From positions 1 to 64,000 of the forward strand of contig CAYMUN010000002.1 of NCBI GenBank assembly GCA_964393835.1: 64,000 nt of DNA, written 5' to 3'. Each line of letters begins with the position of its first letter. Position 1 is the first letter of the stretch. The DNA comes from CAYMUN01 sp964393835 (lineage in GTDB: Bacteria > Patescibacteriota > Saccharimonadia > Saccharimonadales > UBA4665). Shown here piece after piece: positions 33,776 to 41,759 of the stretch. Both the position numbers and the translations under genes were made by a program. A model generated the notes under the pieces. That model ran no database searches. It was not told where the DNA came from and saw only the letters and a program-made list of their open reading frames with translations.

Positions 33776-35244
33776 GTCAGCAGGCCTCGAACTTTTGGTT
33801 GCTTCATATCTGTTATTATACCACCCTTAGGCAGCCTTGTCTTGTGCCAGAGTACCGTTGTTAGGCCGATAATTATTCCATACAGCCCTAGCATAGCCGC
33901 GAGTGACAATATACGATTTTCAACGAAAATATGCGGCAAATGTGCCATGAAGTGCGCGATATCCAGCATATAATTTAGCAGTTGGTTAGCTGGCCAGGCT
34001 AACCAGCCGGCAAACGGCCCCGCCATCATGCCAGCCAGGCCAGCTATCAAGCCGAGCAACATCGCTAGGGGCACCATCGTAACCACCAGCACGTTGGCCG
34101 GCAAACCGATAAGCGACATCTGGCCAAAGATATGCAGCACAAACGGCAGGCTCATAATTTCAGCGCAGATACTCTCCAAGGCGACACCGGCAACTACTGA
34201 ATCATGCCACCGGCCCGGCCAACGGGCTTGTACTAGTGGCACTAGTACCATAACTCCATAAAACGCTAAGAAGCTGAGATACCAGCTCAAATCGCTCCAG
34301 ACGTAAAAAGGATTTGCCCAAGCCGTAATCGCCGCTGCCAACATGATTAAATTAAGCGGTTTAAAGACTCGGCCATAATAGCCCGCGGCTATACTTAACA
34401 AGCTAACTATCGCTGCCCTGACGATTGACGCGCTGGCTCCAGCCAAAAGCAAAAACACGCCTATCAGGGCCAGGGACAGCGCGGTTGAAATTCGTTTGGA
34501 TCGTTTGCCCAGTAAGCGTTGGCTGGCATGGAGGATAATCGTGAGATTATAGCCCGAGACAGCAATGATATGTGTCAGTCCTACCATCAGTAAATCTTGC
34601 TTAACGGTGTCCGGCAGGGTGGCCCGCTGGCCAACCAGCAAACCCATGGCAAACGGCGCTAGCGGTTCGGGTAAAGCCGACTGCGTGCCGGCGATGAAGC
34701 GCCGCCTGATCTCGGACACCAGGGTTGGATGATGCGCCGTGATTCGAATCACCGCAAAGCTCATTCGCCCCTGATATGCCCCAAAACCGGGGTATAGTTT
34801 GCCGGCAGCCTCCACTTCATCGCCCTGAAACACAGCATTTACTCCAAAACCGCTGAGTTGGATTTTGCCGGCCAACCGCCGGCCATCGCCTAGTGACACG
34901 TCACGGGCCGTAAAAGCCAACTGTTTAGACTTACCATAGATAGCGTCGTCGCTAGCCTGAGCCGTAAGGGTGACTTTTTGATACTGCAATGATTCATACG
35001 CCGCTAATTTTTGCATATAGCCCGCGCCTCTCTGGCACCCTAAACTTAAACCAAGGAGCGCTACAAGCACTAAGGCTAGCGAGTTTCGTTTGGGCCAGGT
35101 TAGCAGCACCAAGCCGCCAATTACCAGGCACCAGCTACTATTTCCCCCACTAATGCGAGCCAAACCGACGCCGCCTACTAAACTACTAAATAGCAGCAAC
35201 CAGAGCGTGCTCTGCCGAAACCGGTAATTCCAGATGCCCTCCAT
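33772..35244 (-). CDS. comEC: ComEC/Rec2 DNA-uptake channel
   Basis: A 490-aa membrane protein with an N-terminal OB-like DUF4131 domain and the Competence core (GLLVGQRATLPDTVKQDLLMVGLTHIIAVSGYNLTII in order), followed by multiple helices. It ends after the core and lacks the C-terminal metallo-beta-lactamase domain of full-length ComEC (about 700-800 aa). With the pilus operon nearby it suggests natural transformation. ATG 35244 is 8 nt after TAAAAT, so it is leaderless; a TTG at 35274 is less likely. Confidence 0.93.
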   Translation of the reverse strand: MEGIWNYRFRQSTLWLLLFSSLVGGVGLARISGGNSSWCLVIGGLVLLTWPKRNSLALVLVALLGLSLGCQRGAGYMQKLAAYESLQYQKVTLTAQASDDAIYGKSKQLAFTARDVSLGDGRRLAGKIQLSGFGVNAVFQGDEVEAAGKLYPGFGAYQGRMSFAVIRITAHHPTLVSEIRRRFIAGTQSALPEPLAPFAMGLLVGQRATLPDTVKQDLLMVGLTHIIAVSGYNLTIILHASQRLLGKRSKRISTALSLALIGVFLLLAGASASIVRAAIVSLLSIAAGYYGRVFKPLNLIMLAAAITAWANPFYVWSDLSWYLSFLAFYGVMVLVPLVQARWPGRWHDSVVAGVALESICAEIMSLPFVLHIFGQMSLIGLPANVLVVTMVPLAMLLGLIAGLAGMMAGPFAGWLAWPANQLLNYMLDIAHFMAHLPHIFVENRILSLAAMLGLYGIIIGLTTVLWHKTRLPKGGIITDMKQPKVRGLLT

Positions 35245-35312
35245 GGGCCGAATTTTACCAAGCCAAGGCCCCAAACTGATTAAAGTTAAGAAATACTTAA
35301 TAAAAATATTGC

Positions 35313-35338
35313 TTAAGCGTTAGCACTGTAGTACAGTG
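35313..35338 (+). promoter_or_regulatory. promoter with palindromic -10 region
   Basis: A TTGCTT-like -35 is followed 17 nt later by TACAGT, and the perfect palindrome CACTGTA-G-TACAGTG (35324-35338) covers that -10. It drives the 35394 gene. Such an overlap is what a repressor site looks like. A near-palindrome GGTAGTAAATATTACC follows in the leader. Confidence 0.4.
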
Positions 35339-35393
35339 ATGTCGTTAGAAGGTAGTAAATATTACCTCAAAAAATTAAATAGGACTCATCTCT

Positions 35394-35861
35394 ATGGCAA
35401 AAACAACTAAAGCCGCAAGTAAATCTACAAAAAAAAGTAGTAAAGGCCAAAGGAACCAGTTTCAACTGCTAATCGTGGTAGCTGTCTTTGCTATTATCGG
35501 TGTTGGAGCCCTGCTGATCACGCAAGCTAGGCAAGGCAACGTTGGCGGTGGCAACGCTTCGATCGGCGGTGTCAGTAGCTGCAACGGCGGCGTTTGGGCA
35601 ATTAGTGCCCGCGCCCAGTCATCGACTGCCGCTTTACTGCCAGTCGATATTTTTGATGACAGTACTACCGGCGGTGCCGGGTTTAGACTGCTAGCCAGCA
35701 ATATATCGTTGCCCTACATTATGAGCGGCAACTTTTATACTTTCCAAGACACTCCCCTGCCAGGCGCCCAAAAAGTTACCATGTACGTTGTTGTCCATGG
35801 CGGCAATCCCGCCCAAGAGACTATCTTAGCCTCCGCTCGCATACTCAATCCCTGTCTCTAA
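35394..35861 (+). CDS. single-pass membrane protein with extracellular domain, 155 aa
   Basis: A Lys/Ser/Thr-rich N-terminus (about 25 residues) is followed by one helix (FQLLIVVAVFAIIGVGALLI), then a Gly-rich stretch and a beta-rich domain of about 90 residues with Cys near both ends (SSCNGG, LNPCL), probably a disulfide-closed external fold. I do not recognise the family. It is monocistronic, with a regulated-looking promoter and a strong terminator. Confidence 0.7.
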   Translation: MAKTTKAASKSTKKSSKGQRNQFQLLIVVAVFAIIGVGALLITQARQGNVGGGNASIGGVSSCNGGVWAISARAQSSTAALLPVDIFDDSTTGGAGFRLLASNISLPYIMSGNFYTFQDTPLPGAQKVTMYVVVHGGNPAQETILASARILNPCL

Positions 35862-35896
35862 GTAAAGAGGGAGTCTTTAAAGACTCCCTCTTTACT
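35861..35896. terminator. bidirectional intrinsic terminator (18-bp palindrome)
   Basis: AGTAAAGAGGGAGTCTTT (35861-35878) and its exact complement (35879-35896) form an 18-bp perfect inverted repeat with no spacer, directly after the stop codon. It separates convergent genes and ends in T-rich arms on both strands. Confidence 0.85.
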
Positions 35897-35919
35897 AGTT
35901 CCCTGGTATTAGCAGATCG

Positions 35920-36129
35920 CTAGCTTTTGGCGCCACCGTCATGGCTATGCTCGCCACCATGCCGTTTAGCCTCGATCGGCTCGGCTTCAGCGCCCCTTCT
36001 ACCGGCTTCACTGGGATCCGGGCCCTCAGGACTACCAAATTTGGTAGGACTAGCCTGACCGCCCGCACTAGCTTGTTGCTGAGTATCCGGACGATTACCA
36101 AATTGCCCCGAATTGTTGTCATCTGCCAT
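35920..36129 (-). CDS. small hydrophilic protein, 69 aa
   Basis: Rich in Gly, Glu, Gln, Asp and Pro, without hydrophobic segments, with GRRGAEAEPIEAKRHGGE and HSHDGG near the end, so probably disordered. It loosely resembles stress-induced KGG-type or LEA-like peptides, but I cannot assign a family. A GAGGAGGTAATT SD precedes the ATG, a strong argument that it is real and well translated. Confidence 0.65.
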   Translation of the reverse strand: MADDNNSGQFGNRPDTQQQASAGGQASPTKFGSPEGPDPSEAGRRGAEAEPIEAKRHGGEHSHDGGAKS

Positions 36130-36148
36130 AATTACCTCCTCGCATTAC

Positions 36149-36180
36149 TTAAATTACCAGTAATATCTTAGGTAATTTAA
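36149..36180. repeat. 10-bp inverted repeat upstream of the 69-aa gene
   Basis: TTAAATTACC (36149-36158) and GGTAATTTAA (36171-36180) are perfectly complementary with a 12-nt spacer. It overlaps the stop codon of the 36177 gene and lies just upstream of the 69-aa gene. It is AT-rich and has no T-tract, so an operator seems likelier than a terminator. Confidence 0.35.
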
Positions 36181-36998
36181 GGCCTTTTATCAGTTAAAAA
36201 ATACTTGAATCTGTATGCTAAAATTGACACAATCCACAGACAAGGAAAAAGAATAAATGCAGCGGCATACATATACACCGAAGCTTCACGATAATCGGGA
36301 TTATCGTGAAAGTGTAGCCACCAGCCAAAACCAGCAATACCAGATGCTATTAGACCAAGAATAAACCCTGTGGCCAAAGTAAAGCTGGCTACACCTCTCT
36401 TACCAATTTTTGTGGTTGAATCCAGTAGTACCTTGAGATCCGTGCTGCCAGCATGATTCTCATCATAGGTCTTCCAGACTTTGATACGTCGTTCTAATTC
36501 ATTAATTAATTTAGTCGCAGCTTGCTTTAATAATTCTTCCTGGGCTGGTTGGTTAAATACTTTATTATGGGTAATTATACATATGTGATTATGGTAAATT
36601 TCTATATCAAAATCCTTAATATCATCAATTAACACGGCCATTATATCTGGCTGCAAGACACTAAGAGCAAGTGATTTATATTCAGGCAAGGCATAAACTT
36701 GAAAATAATTATTAAAGTCGCCCTCTAGATTAATTTTTGAATCTGAATCAAAAACATAACGTGGCCCACTAATCAGTGAGTCTGAAGTATGCCCATCTAT
36801 GTATATATGTGGGAGTTTCTTTGGTATGGCTACTTCAATACCTCGGAATTTTATGCCGTTTCTGTCTATAACTTCGTCGCCGACTCTACAGCTAAGCACC
36901 CCCAGATTGGTATTAACTGTCCCAGACTTAACCTTTAGCGGCCGGCGTATCCACCATACCACTACACTAATTAATATAAGGGTGAGTATTAGTTCCAC
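36177..36998 (-). CDS. membrane protein, 273 aa
   Basis: An N-terminal helix (ELILTLILISVVVWWI), a soluble region of about 180 residues, and two C-terminal helices (VASFTLATGFILGLIASGIAGFGWW and MYAAAFILFPCLWIVSILAY, as pieces). No known domain is recognised. The start is a GTG exactly 8 nt after a minus-strand TATACT (37006-37011), so it is a leaderless GTG gene. It is the last chromosomal gene before the left end of island 2. Confidence 0.65.
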   Translation of the reverse strand: MELILTLILISVVVWWIRRPLKVKSGTVNTNLGVLSCRVGDEVIDRNGIKFRGIEVAIPKKLPHIYIDGHTSDSLISGPRYVFDSDSKINLEGDFNNYFQVYALPEYKSLALSVLQPDIMAVLIDDIKDFDIEIYHNHICIITHNKVFNQPAQEELLKQAATKLINELERRIKVWKTYDENHAGSTDLKVLLDSTTKIGKRGVASFTLATGFILGLIASGIAGFGWWLHFHDNPDYREASVYMYAAAFILFPCLWIVSILAYRFKYFLTDKRP

Positions 36999-37078
36999 TA
37001 GGGTGAGTATACCAAAAAGAACCGATCAATGACTTTTGGGCTGTGACTTTCCTACTAGGGTCATCTGTAAGATCAAAC

Positions 37079-37086
37079 TGGAGGGC
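37079..37086 (+). repeat. left attachment-site core of island 2
   Basis: TGGAGGGC matches the tRNA-Lys 3' end at 46804-46811 in direct orientation (8 of 8). Joining the two copies keeps the recombinase frame open to a TAA at 37151. Confidence 0.65.
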
Positions 37087-37153
37087 TGTTTGTATCGCTG
37101 TTGCAACCAAACTGCAATCAACTCCACGATTATTTATAGCAGATTTTTCCTAA
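37087..37153 (+). pseudogene. orphaned 3' end of the island 2 recombinase gene
   Basis: When the two repeat copies are joined, the recombinase reads through ...SWRA into VCIAVATKLQSTPRLF... and stops at TAA 37151-37153, 11 nt before the convergent stop of the first cargo gene. It is a 22-codon tail, so openness alone is weak evidence; the parallel with island 1 supports it. Confidence 0.45.
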
Positions 37154-37164
37154 CATGATTAACA

Positions 37165-38370
37165 TTAAAACATTTTGAGGTTGGTGAAAGTGAAAGGCGG
37201 CCGGTACTTATTCCACGCAGCGTTATCCCAACCACCCTGCAATCTTTTCAGCCGATCAAGTATATTCTTGTTAAACGTTACACGCTTCGGGTCTACTCTG
37301 CGGTAATCACCACCAAGCGCAACCCTGTCACCATAATGCACGCAGTAATAAAACTTATCGTAATCATGTGGGCCGTTCTGAATAAACCAAAAGTAGTCGG
37401 TCAACTTATAGAACTTGTCGATTGACTGTTGCAGCTCCACTGGCTCGAATCCAGCAATATACTTTTTAGGTGCGTTCTTGAGAATGTAGATTAAATCTTC
37501 CGCAAAACTTGCAGCCATGTAACCAGCATACAAGCTGGCAAGTAGCCTCAATGTTGGGTGGTCTTCTCTGATTTCATCGAGTGATTGCACGTTAGAGTTG
37601 TGACTGTTACGGACTTTGATGCGCTCCATAGACTTTTCAGTTGGATGGGTGAACTCACTAAGAAAGTTATAGTGTGCTTCCAGCCGAGTAATCTGCGGCT
37701 TGGTAAATAATCGGTTAAGCTGCAAGCTATGTAACAATGCACGATAACTCATGTAGTGCGTGTACAAATACTTATTTTCAGCCTTTCGCTTATTGGCTAT
37801 ATCTACGCGGGCCAGTGTCTGGTGCAAGTACCTAAAGTAATCACCCTCATTCAGGAAAGCCGCCTCTGGGTCAAAGTTTTTGTAGAGGTTAAGATAGTAC
37901 GGTACCAAGTTACCCTTGCGCCTCTCGCCATTTACAAACGGCCCCTGATAAATAACTTTAACTACGCCGTCCGTCGGGTACTTAGCAGCCCGCAACGCAC
38001 TCGTCTTCTTACCGTTACGCTTATCCTCAGCTATCTGCTTATTAAGTTTTTGTATGGCAACCTCGTCACTGTCACCTTTGTACTTCTTGAAAAGCAGAAA
38101 GTAACGGTTACCTCTGGTCATCAGCTTAAACAGCATCATATGCTCAAGCTCGGTACGCAGCACTACAAATGCTTCACGGTATCGCTTGTTATTTGCGAGC
38201 AGCATAACAGAATCCAACGAACCGAGCTGGTAATTGGCAATCTCAAAATAGTCAGAGTACAGGCTATAGCTAACTTTGCCGTGTTTGATCTGTTCGTGCA
38301 GAGTCACGGTCTGCTTGATAATACTATCGACCAGCTCCTGCACTGGGCCAATAATATCTTCGTCGCTCAC
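37165..38370 (-). CDS. hypothetical protein, possible HEPN/DUF5677-like, 401 aa
   Basis: An all-helical soluble protein. ANYQLGSLDSVMLLANNKRYREAF (in pieces) followed by VLRTELEHMMLFKLM and later HYNFLSEFTHPTEKS resemble the helical core of DUF5677/HEPN-like proteins, which typically have a long R-x-x-x-E helix and a conserved LS..vHp motif. If so, it could be an RNase-type effector, but the canonical RxxxxH motif is not evident and the assignment is tentative. It starts with GTG overlapping the upstream stop (GTGA) and is last in the four-gene operon. Confidence 0.5.
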   Translation of the reverse strand: MSDEDIIGPVQELVDSIIKQTVTLHEQIKHGKVSYSLYSDYFEIANYQLGSLDSVMLLANNKRYREAFVVLRTELEHMMLFKLMTRGNRYFLLFKKYKGDSDEVAIQKLNKQIAEDKRNGKKTSALRAAKYPTDGVVKVIYQGPFVNGERRKGNLVPYYLNLYKNFDPEAAFLNEGDYFRYLHQTLARVDIANKRKAENKYLYTHYMSYRALLHSLQLNRLFTKPQITRLEAHYNFLSEFTHPTEKSMERIKVRNSHNSNVQSLDEIREDHPTLRLLASLYAGYMAASFAEDLIYILKNAPKKYIAGFEPVELQQSIDKFYKLTDYFWFIQNGPHDYDKFYYCVHYGDRVALGGDYRRVDPKRVTFNKNILDRLKRLQGGWDNAAWNKYRPPFTFTNLKMF

Positions 38371-38891
38371 TCGTCTATCCTAATGATTGCAAGTAAAGCA
38401 GCAGTCTTTTGGCCTGGTGAGCGAAACACAAAACCATCACGTTTAATATCCTCACGACCCTCATACTGGTGTACTACAGCCTTGAGCTGCGTGGCATCAT
38501 AGATGGTCACAATGTCTATGCGCACCGGCTCGCCATGAATAGCTTTCGCGCCGTGATAGAACCCCCAACTAATATCCTTAAACAGCTCCATCCTGGGTGT
38601 TACCTTACGACGGAATCCGAACAAATCTATATGCTTACCCTTTATATTTTCATATCTATCGCCGGTTCGTTGCGTGTCGTAGTGGTCAGTACCAAGCTCT
38701 TTGATAATATCGATCAGTTCATCAGTTGTTTTGCCTGGGTGCGCACTTGAGCTAATACCACGAGCGATTATAGTCTGGCCACTAAAGTTCTCTTTGATGA
38801 GCGTGTCTACCTTGCCGCCAATAGCATCATGGTTTGGTTCAGCCTGTACGTTATATTCAGGCAGTTTTAGCCCTAGAACTTTAGGCTTCAT
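38367..38891 (-). CDS. hypothetical protein, 174 aa
   Basis: A soluble alpha/beta-looking protein, no membrane segment. The striking stretches are GISSSAHPGKTTDELIDIIKELG, then TDHYDTQRTGDRYENIKGKHIDLFGF (as consecutive pieces), and near the end GFVFRSPGQKTAALLAIIRID. I do not recognise a family. It overlaps the hydrolase gene by 11 nt and the next gene by 4 nt, so its product is probably needed together with theirs. Confidence 0.6.
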   Translation of the reverse strand: MKPKVLGLKLPEYNVQAEPNHDAIGGKVDTLIKENFSGQTIIARGISSSAHPGKTTDELIDIIKELGTDHYDTQRTGDRYENIKGKHIDLFGFRRKVTPRMELFKDISWGFYHGAKAIHGEPVRIDIVTIYDATQLKAVVHQYEGREDIKRDGFVFRSPGQKTAALLAIIRIDE

Positions 38892-39432
38892 CGACTAACT
38901 TATTAAGCAACTCGAATGTTGGGTACGACTGATTAAAGCTAGTGGAGCCGAAGTGGCCGTCCTTACGAATAATCTGTGTGCCGCCGAGCTGGTCAAACAT
39001 GTATCGGCCTTGCTCTGCATTACAACCCCACGGGTCATCAACCGAATTGATAAACACGATATCTTTGACGTTGGCTTTTATCTTTGCCCAGTCATAATTG
39101 TCTTGCAACACAAGGTCTTGCTCTTCGCCTGGCATACGATGTGAATAACCAGCCACCAGAATAGCTTGCGGTAGCCGTACGCTCGTGTTTTCCAAAATAC
39201 TCAGTATTAGTGGGCCGCCTGCCGAATGACCGATAATCACTGTACCTTCGTCAAAAGTGTGGGCGGCCAGAACTTTAGGTAGGAATGTCTCGATTGGCTC
39301 GTGGTTAATGTCGGGGTAATACGGTATCTCAACGTTGTAGCCTTTGGCTTCAAGTTGCTGGCCAAGCCACTGATACCAATAGTCATCTGGCTTACAATCT
39401 GTGCCGTGGAAGATGATTGCTTTCTTACTCAT
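38881..39432 (-). CDS. RBBP9/YdeN-like serine hydrolase, 183 aa
   Basis: A small alpha/beta hydrolase. The nucleophile is in VIIGHSAGGPLILS, the acid in VDDPWG and the His in KDGHFGS, completing a Ser-Asp-His triad. FHGTDCKPDDYWYQWLGQQL gives the oxyanion region. RBBP9-type proteins hydrolyse small esters or aminopeptidase substrates; the substrate is unknown. It overlaps the FAD oxidase by 4 nt (ATGA) and the downstream gene by 11 nt. Confidence 0.85.
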   Translation of the reverse strand: MSKKAIIFHGTDCKPDDYWYQWLGQQLEAKGYNVEIPYYPDINHEPIETFLPKVLAAHTFDEGTVIIGHSAGGPLILSILENTSVRLPQAILVAGYSHRMPGEEQDLVLQDNYDWAKIKANVKDIVFINSVDDPWGCNAEQGRYMFDQLGGTQIIRKDGHFGSTSFNQSYPTFELLNKLVDEA

Positions 39433-40607
39433 GCGTTCTCGAACCTCTTAAAACTAAACTTACTAATATCAATGTTGCTTCGGCCCTCAATAGCCAATTG
39501 CGAAAGCACCTCGCCTATAGCGGCCGAGTGCTTGAAGCCATGACCTGAGCAAGGCGAAGCGATAATCACATTCTTGTGGTTGGGGTGGAAATCAATAACG
39601 AAGCGAGCGTCTGGTGTATCAGTATACATACAGGTAACTGCCTTGATGCACTTACTACTCAAGCCTAGAAACTGGTTTTTGACATAGTGATCATACATAG
39701 CCTCAATCTCGGCAACCGGTACCTCTCTAGGGACGGTGTCTGGTGTGGTGTCCGTGTCATATGTTTCGGTCGCCATCTTTACACCACCATCAGGCCCATC
39801 AATTGCCGGAAAGCCGTAAAAGTTATCATAACGCTCATTGTTAAACTCCCAAATAAAGATTGGCATATCCCTGTACTGCTCGTAGTTTTCTTTATCTGCA
39901 ATATCAAACCAGTACAGTACCTGGCGGTGTATCTTGAAAATATCTTGGCAGCCAGTAACCAATTCGTTTATCCAGGGGCCGGCTGAGATAATTAGCTTAT
40001 CAGCCGTATATGTTCCTTTATCGGTTGTAACCGTTACCGAACCATTACTTGGCTCGTAGCTCAGGACTTTTTCGTTTAAGTTGAGTGTTGCTCCATGCTT
40101 CTTTGCTAGTTCTAGCTGCGCCGCAACACACCTTTCTGGTCTTAGGTAGCCAGCTTCCGGCTCGTAGTAGCCACGTTCGTCACCTTGAACATTAAACTGC
40201 GGGAAGCGCGTCTTAATCTGTTCATTCGTTAGCTTCTCATGCTTAATACTGTACTGGTCGGCTGCATCATAGGTATTCTGCAAGAAGTCTCCGCTGTTGT
40301 GCTGGCCATAACCGTTAGTAATGGTCATGATTAAACCGCCACACTGTGTTAGCAACTCTTTACCGGTCTGCTCTTCAATCTCGCGCCATATCTCGTGCGA
40401 CCTTTTGACCAATGGCACATACTCCATACCTTCGCCGATTGCGAGGCGTGTGATCCGAGTATCCCCATGAGTGGAACCCTCTTTGTGTGGTGGGGCAAAC
40501 TGGTCTATGCCCAAGACTTTTGCGCCCGACTTAGCCAGCTGATAAGTGGCGGCACTGCCCATAGCACCAAGACCGACAACTATAGTATGGAAGTGGTTGT
40601 CGCTCAT
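39429..40607 (-). CDS. monomeric sarcosine oxidase-like FAD amine oxidase, 392 aa
   Basis: A member of the MSOX/N-methyl-tryptophan oxidase group of the DAO family. The FAD-binding Rossmann motif is VVGLGAMGSAATYQLAKSG, followed by GIDQFAPPHKEGSTHGDTRI. The Cys in AVTCMYTDTPD corresponds to the residue that carries covalent FAD in MSOX, and ASPCSGHGFKHSAAIGEVL closes the FAD site. It would oxidise an N-methylated or secondary amine, releasing H2O2. It is the first gene of the operon; a TATAAT and an AAGGAG SD lie upstream. Its presence on a mobile island is unusual. Confidence 0.9.
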   Translation of the reverse strand: MSDNHFHTIVVGLGAMGSAATYQLAKSGAKVLGIDQFAPPHKEGSTHGDTRITRLAIGEGMEYVPLVKRSHEIWREIEEQTGKELLTQCGGLIMTITNGYGQHNSGDFLQNTYDAADQYSIKHEKLTNEQIKTRFPQFNVQGDERGYYEPEAGYLRPERCVAAQLELAKKHGATLNLNEKVLSYEPSNGSVTVTTDKGTYTADKLIISAGPWINELVTGCQDIFKIHRQVLYWFDIADKENYEQYRDMPIFIWEFNNERYDNFYGFPAIDGPDGGVKMATETYDTDTTPDTVPREVPVAEIEAMYDHYVKNQFLGLSSKCIKAVTCMYTDTPDARFVIDFHPNHKNVIIASPCSGHGFKHSAAIGEVLSQLAIEGRSNIDISKFSFKRFENA

Positions 40608-40723
40608 TTATTACTCCTTGAAAGTTTGGATATGCTACAGACTGTCATTACTCAAAATTATACCCTGTTTTACGAGAGAGAATAAGGATATATAATCAAA
40701 AGTACGAGAATGGAGGGAGCAAC

Positions 40724-41140
40724 ATGAATACACTCGGCCCCAAACACCACTATGCCCAGGCGGTACTTACCAGCCGGATGAGCAAGCGCACGGCATTTCT
40801 TACCTACATTAACCGCAACCATAGCGACCCATCAAACGGGGCTTACAGATTAGAGCAAACTCAAGCTATGCGTAACATTATGAACGACATGCGCAGGGAA
40901 CTAGAGCTACGAGCCAGTATCAGTACGCAGCAACTACAGATGGCCGACAAAGCACTCACTCAACTTAATACCTTACTGTCAGACACTAGCAGCAAAACAG
41001 TATCACAACAGCTACAGATACTACGGCTGGCCAAAACCATGCCACATATACTCAAAGACTTACAGCAGCCGACGCCCGACCCCGTACTTCCACCTGAGAC
41101 TACTAAACAACTTGACCGTGGCCGAATAGTCATCGGCTAA
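40724..41140 (+). CDS. hypothetical protein, 138 aa
   Basis: A basic, mostly helical protein with a long Gln/Leu-rich helix in the middle (LRASISTQQLQMADKALTQL region), probably a coiled coil. TATAAT (40691-40696), a 21-nt leader and a GGAGGG SD support expression. I do not recognise a family. It is divergent from the amine-oxidase operon. The 281 nt after it (41141-41421) hold no gene I can support. Confidence 0.55.
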   Translation: MNTLGPKHHYAQAVLTSRMSKRTAFLTYINRNHSDPSNGAYRLEQTQAMRNIMNDMRRELELRASISTQQLQMADKALTQLNTLLSDTSSKTVSQQLQILRLAKTMPHILKDLQQPTPDPVLPPETTKQLDRGRIVIG

Positions 41141-41421
41141 CGTGGGGTTAGAGACCACCAACACAAGAACATGTATTTTTAATGCGTAGTCCTTTTGTAG
41201 CTCATCTAGTACAGCTCGCTAACTTGTACATACTTAACAGCTACTTTAGGCCGAGTGGGCGCGGCGGAAAAACATACCCCTCCAAACAACAATTCCCATA
41301 TATACCCTATGCACATCCTTAGCTGCTCAAAAGTAGATAACAGATAGGAAAGGCAGGTATGGCGTCCGTCGGGGTGTTGGCCGAATACTTGCAAAAAGTA
41401 CAACCGTTCGCACACGTTACG

Positions 41422-41715
41422 CTAACTTTTTGGCGATACAGACTGCTTACGGGTCGTGTACGCCGCGTCTAGTTCGGCTATCTTCGCAGCACGGGCTTGC
41501 GCAGCCATTGCTTGCTCCTTAGTCCGGTACATGATGTTACCACTGGCTGGGTTAAACATCACTGACTTGCTGTAGCTTATGTAGTTGTCATGGTGGTTGG
41601 CTAGTACCCAGTCAATACCGTGTTCATTGATAAGCTGCTGAAACGTATCTTGATTGCGGAGTGTGGGGAGTACGCGACCGCCTTCGTCAATATCGAGGTC
41701 TAGCTTTTTAGTCAT
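41422..41715 (-). CDS. hypothetical protein, 97 aa
   Basis: A small soluble protein; residues 25-65 (QQLINEHGIDWVLANHHDNYISY) look like a folded core and the rest is Ala-rich helix with a polar tail. No recognised family. It lies 44 nt downstream of the HAD gene in the same direction and may be cotranscribed. Confidence 0.5.
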   Translation of the reverse strand: MTKKLDLDIDEGGRVLPTLRNQDTFQQLINEHGIDWVLANHHDNYISYSKSVMFNPASGNIMYRTKEQAMAAQARAAKIAELDAAYTTRKQSVSPKS

Positions 41716-41759
41716 AAGACCCGCATTTTAGCACTGGTTAGCGACTATGGCTGTCAGAA

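Noticed and set aside
41206..41415. Minus-strand 69-aa frame between two island 2 genes
   Set aside because: No SD or promoter spacing, unusual Cys/Phe-rich composition, no domain; cannot be supported.
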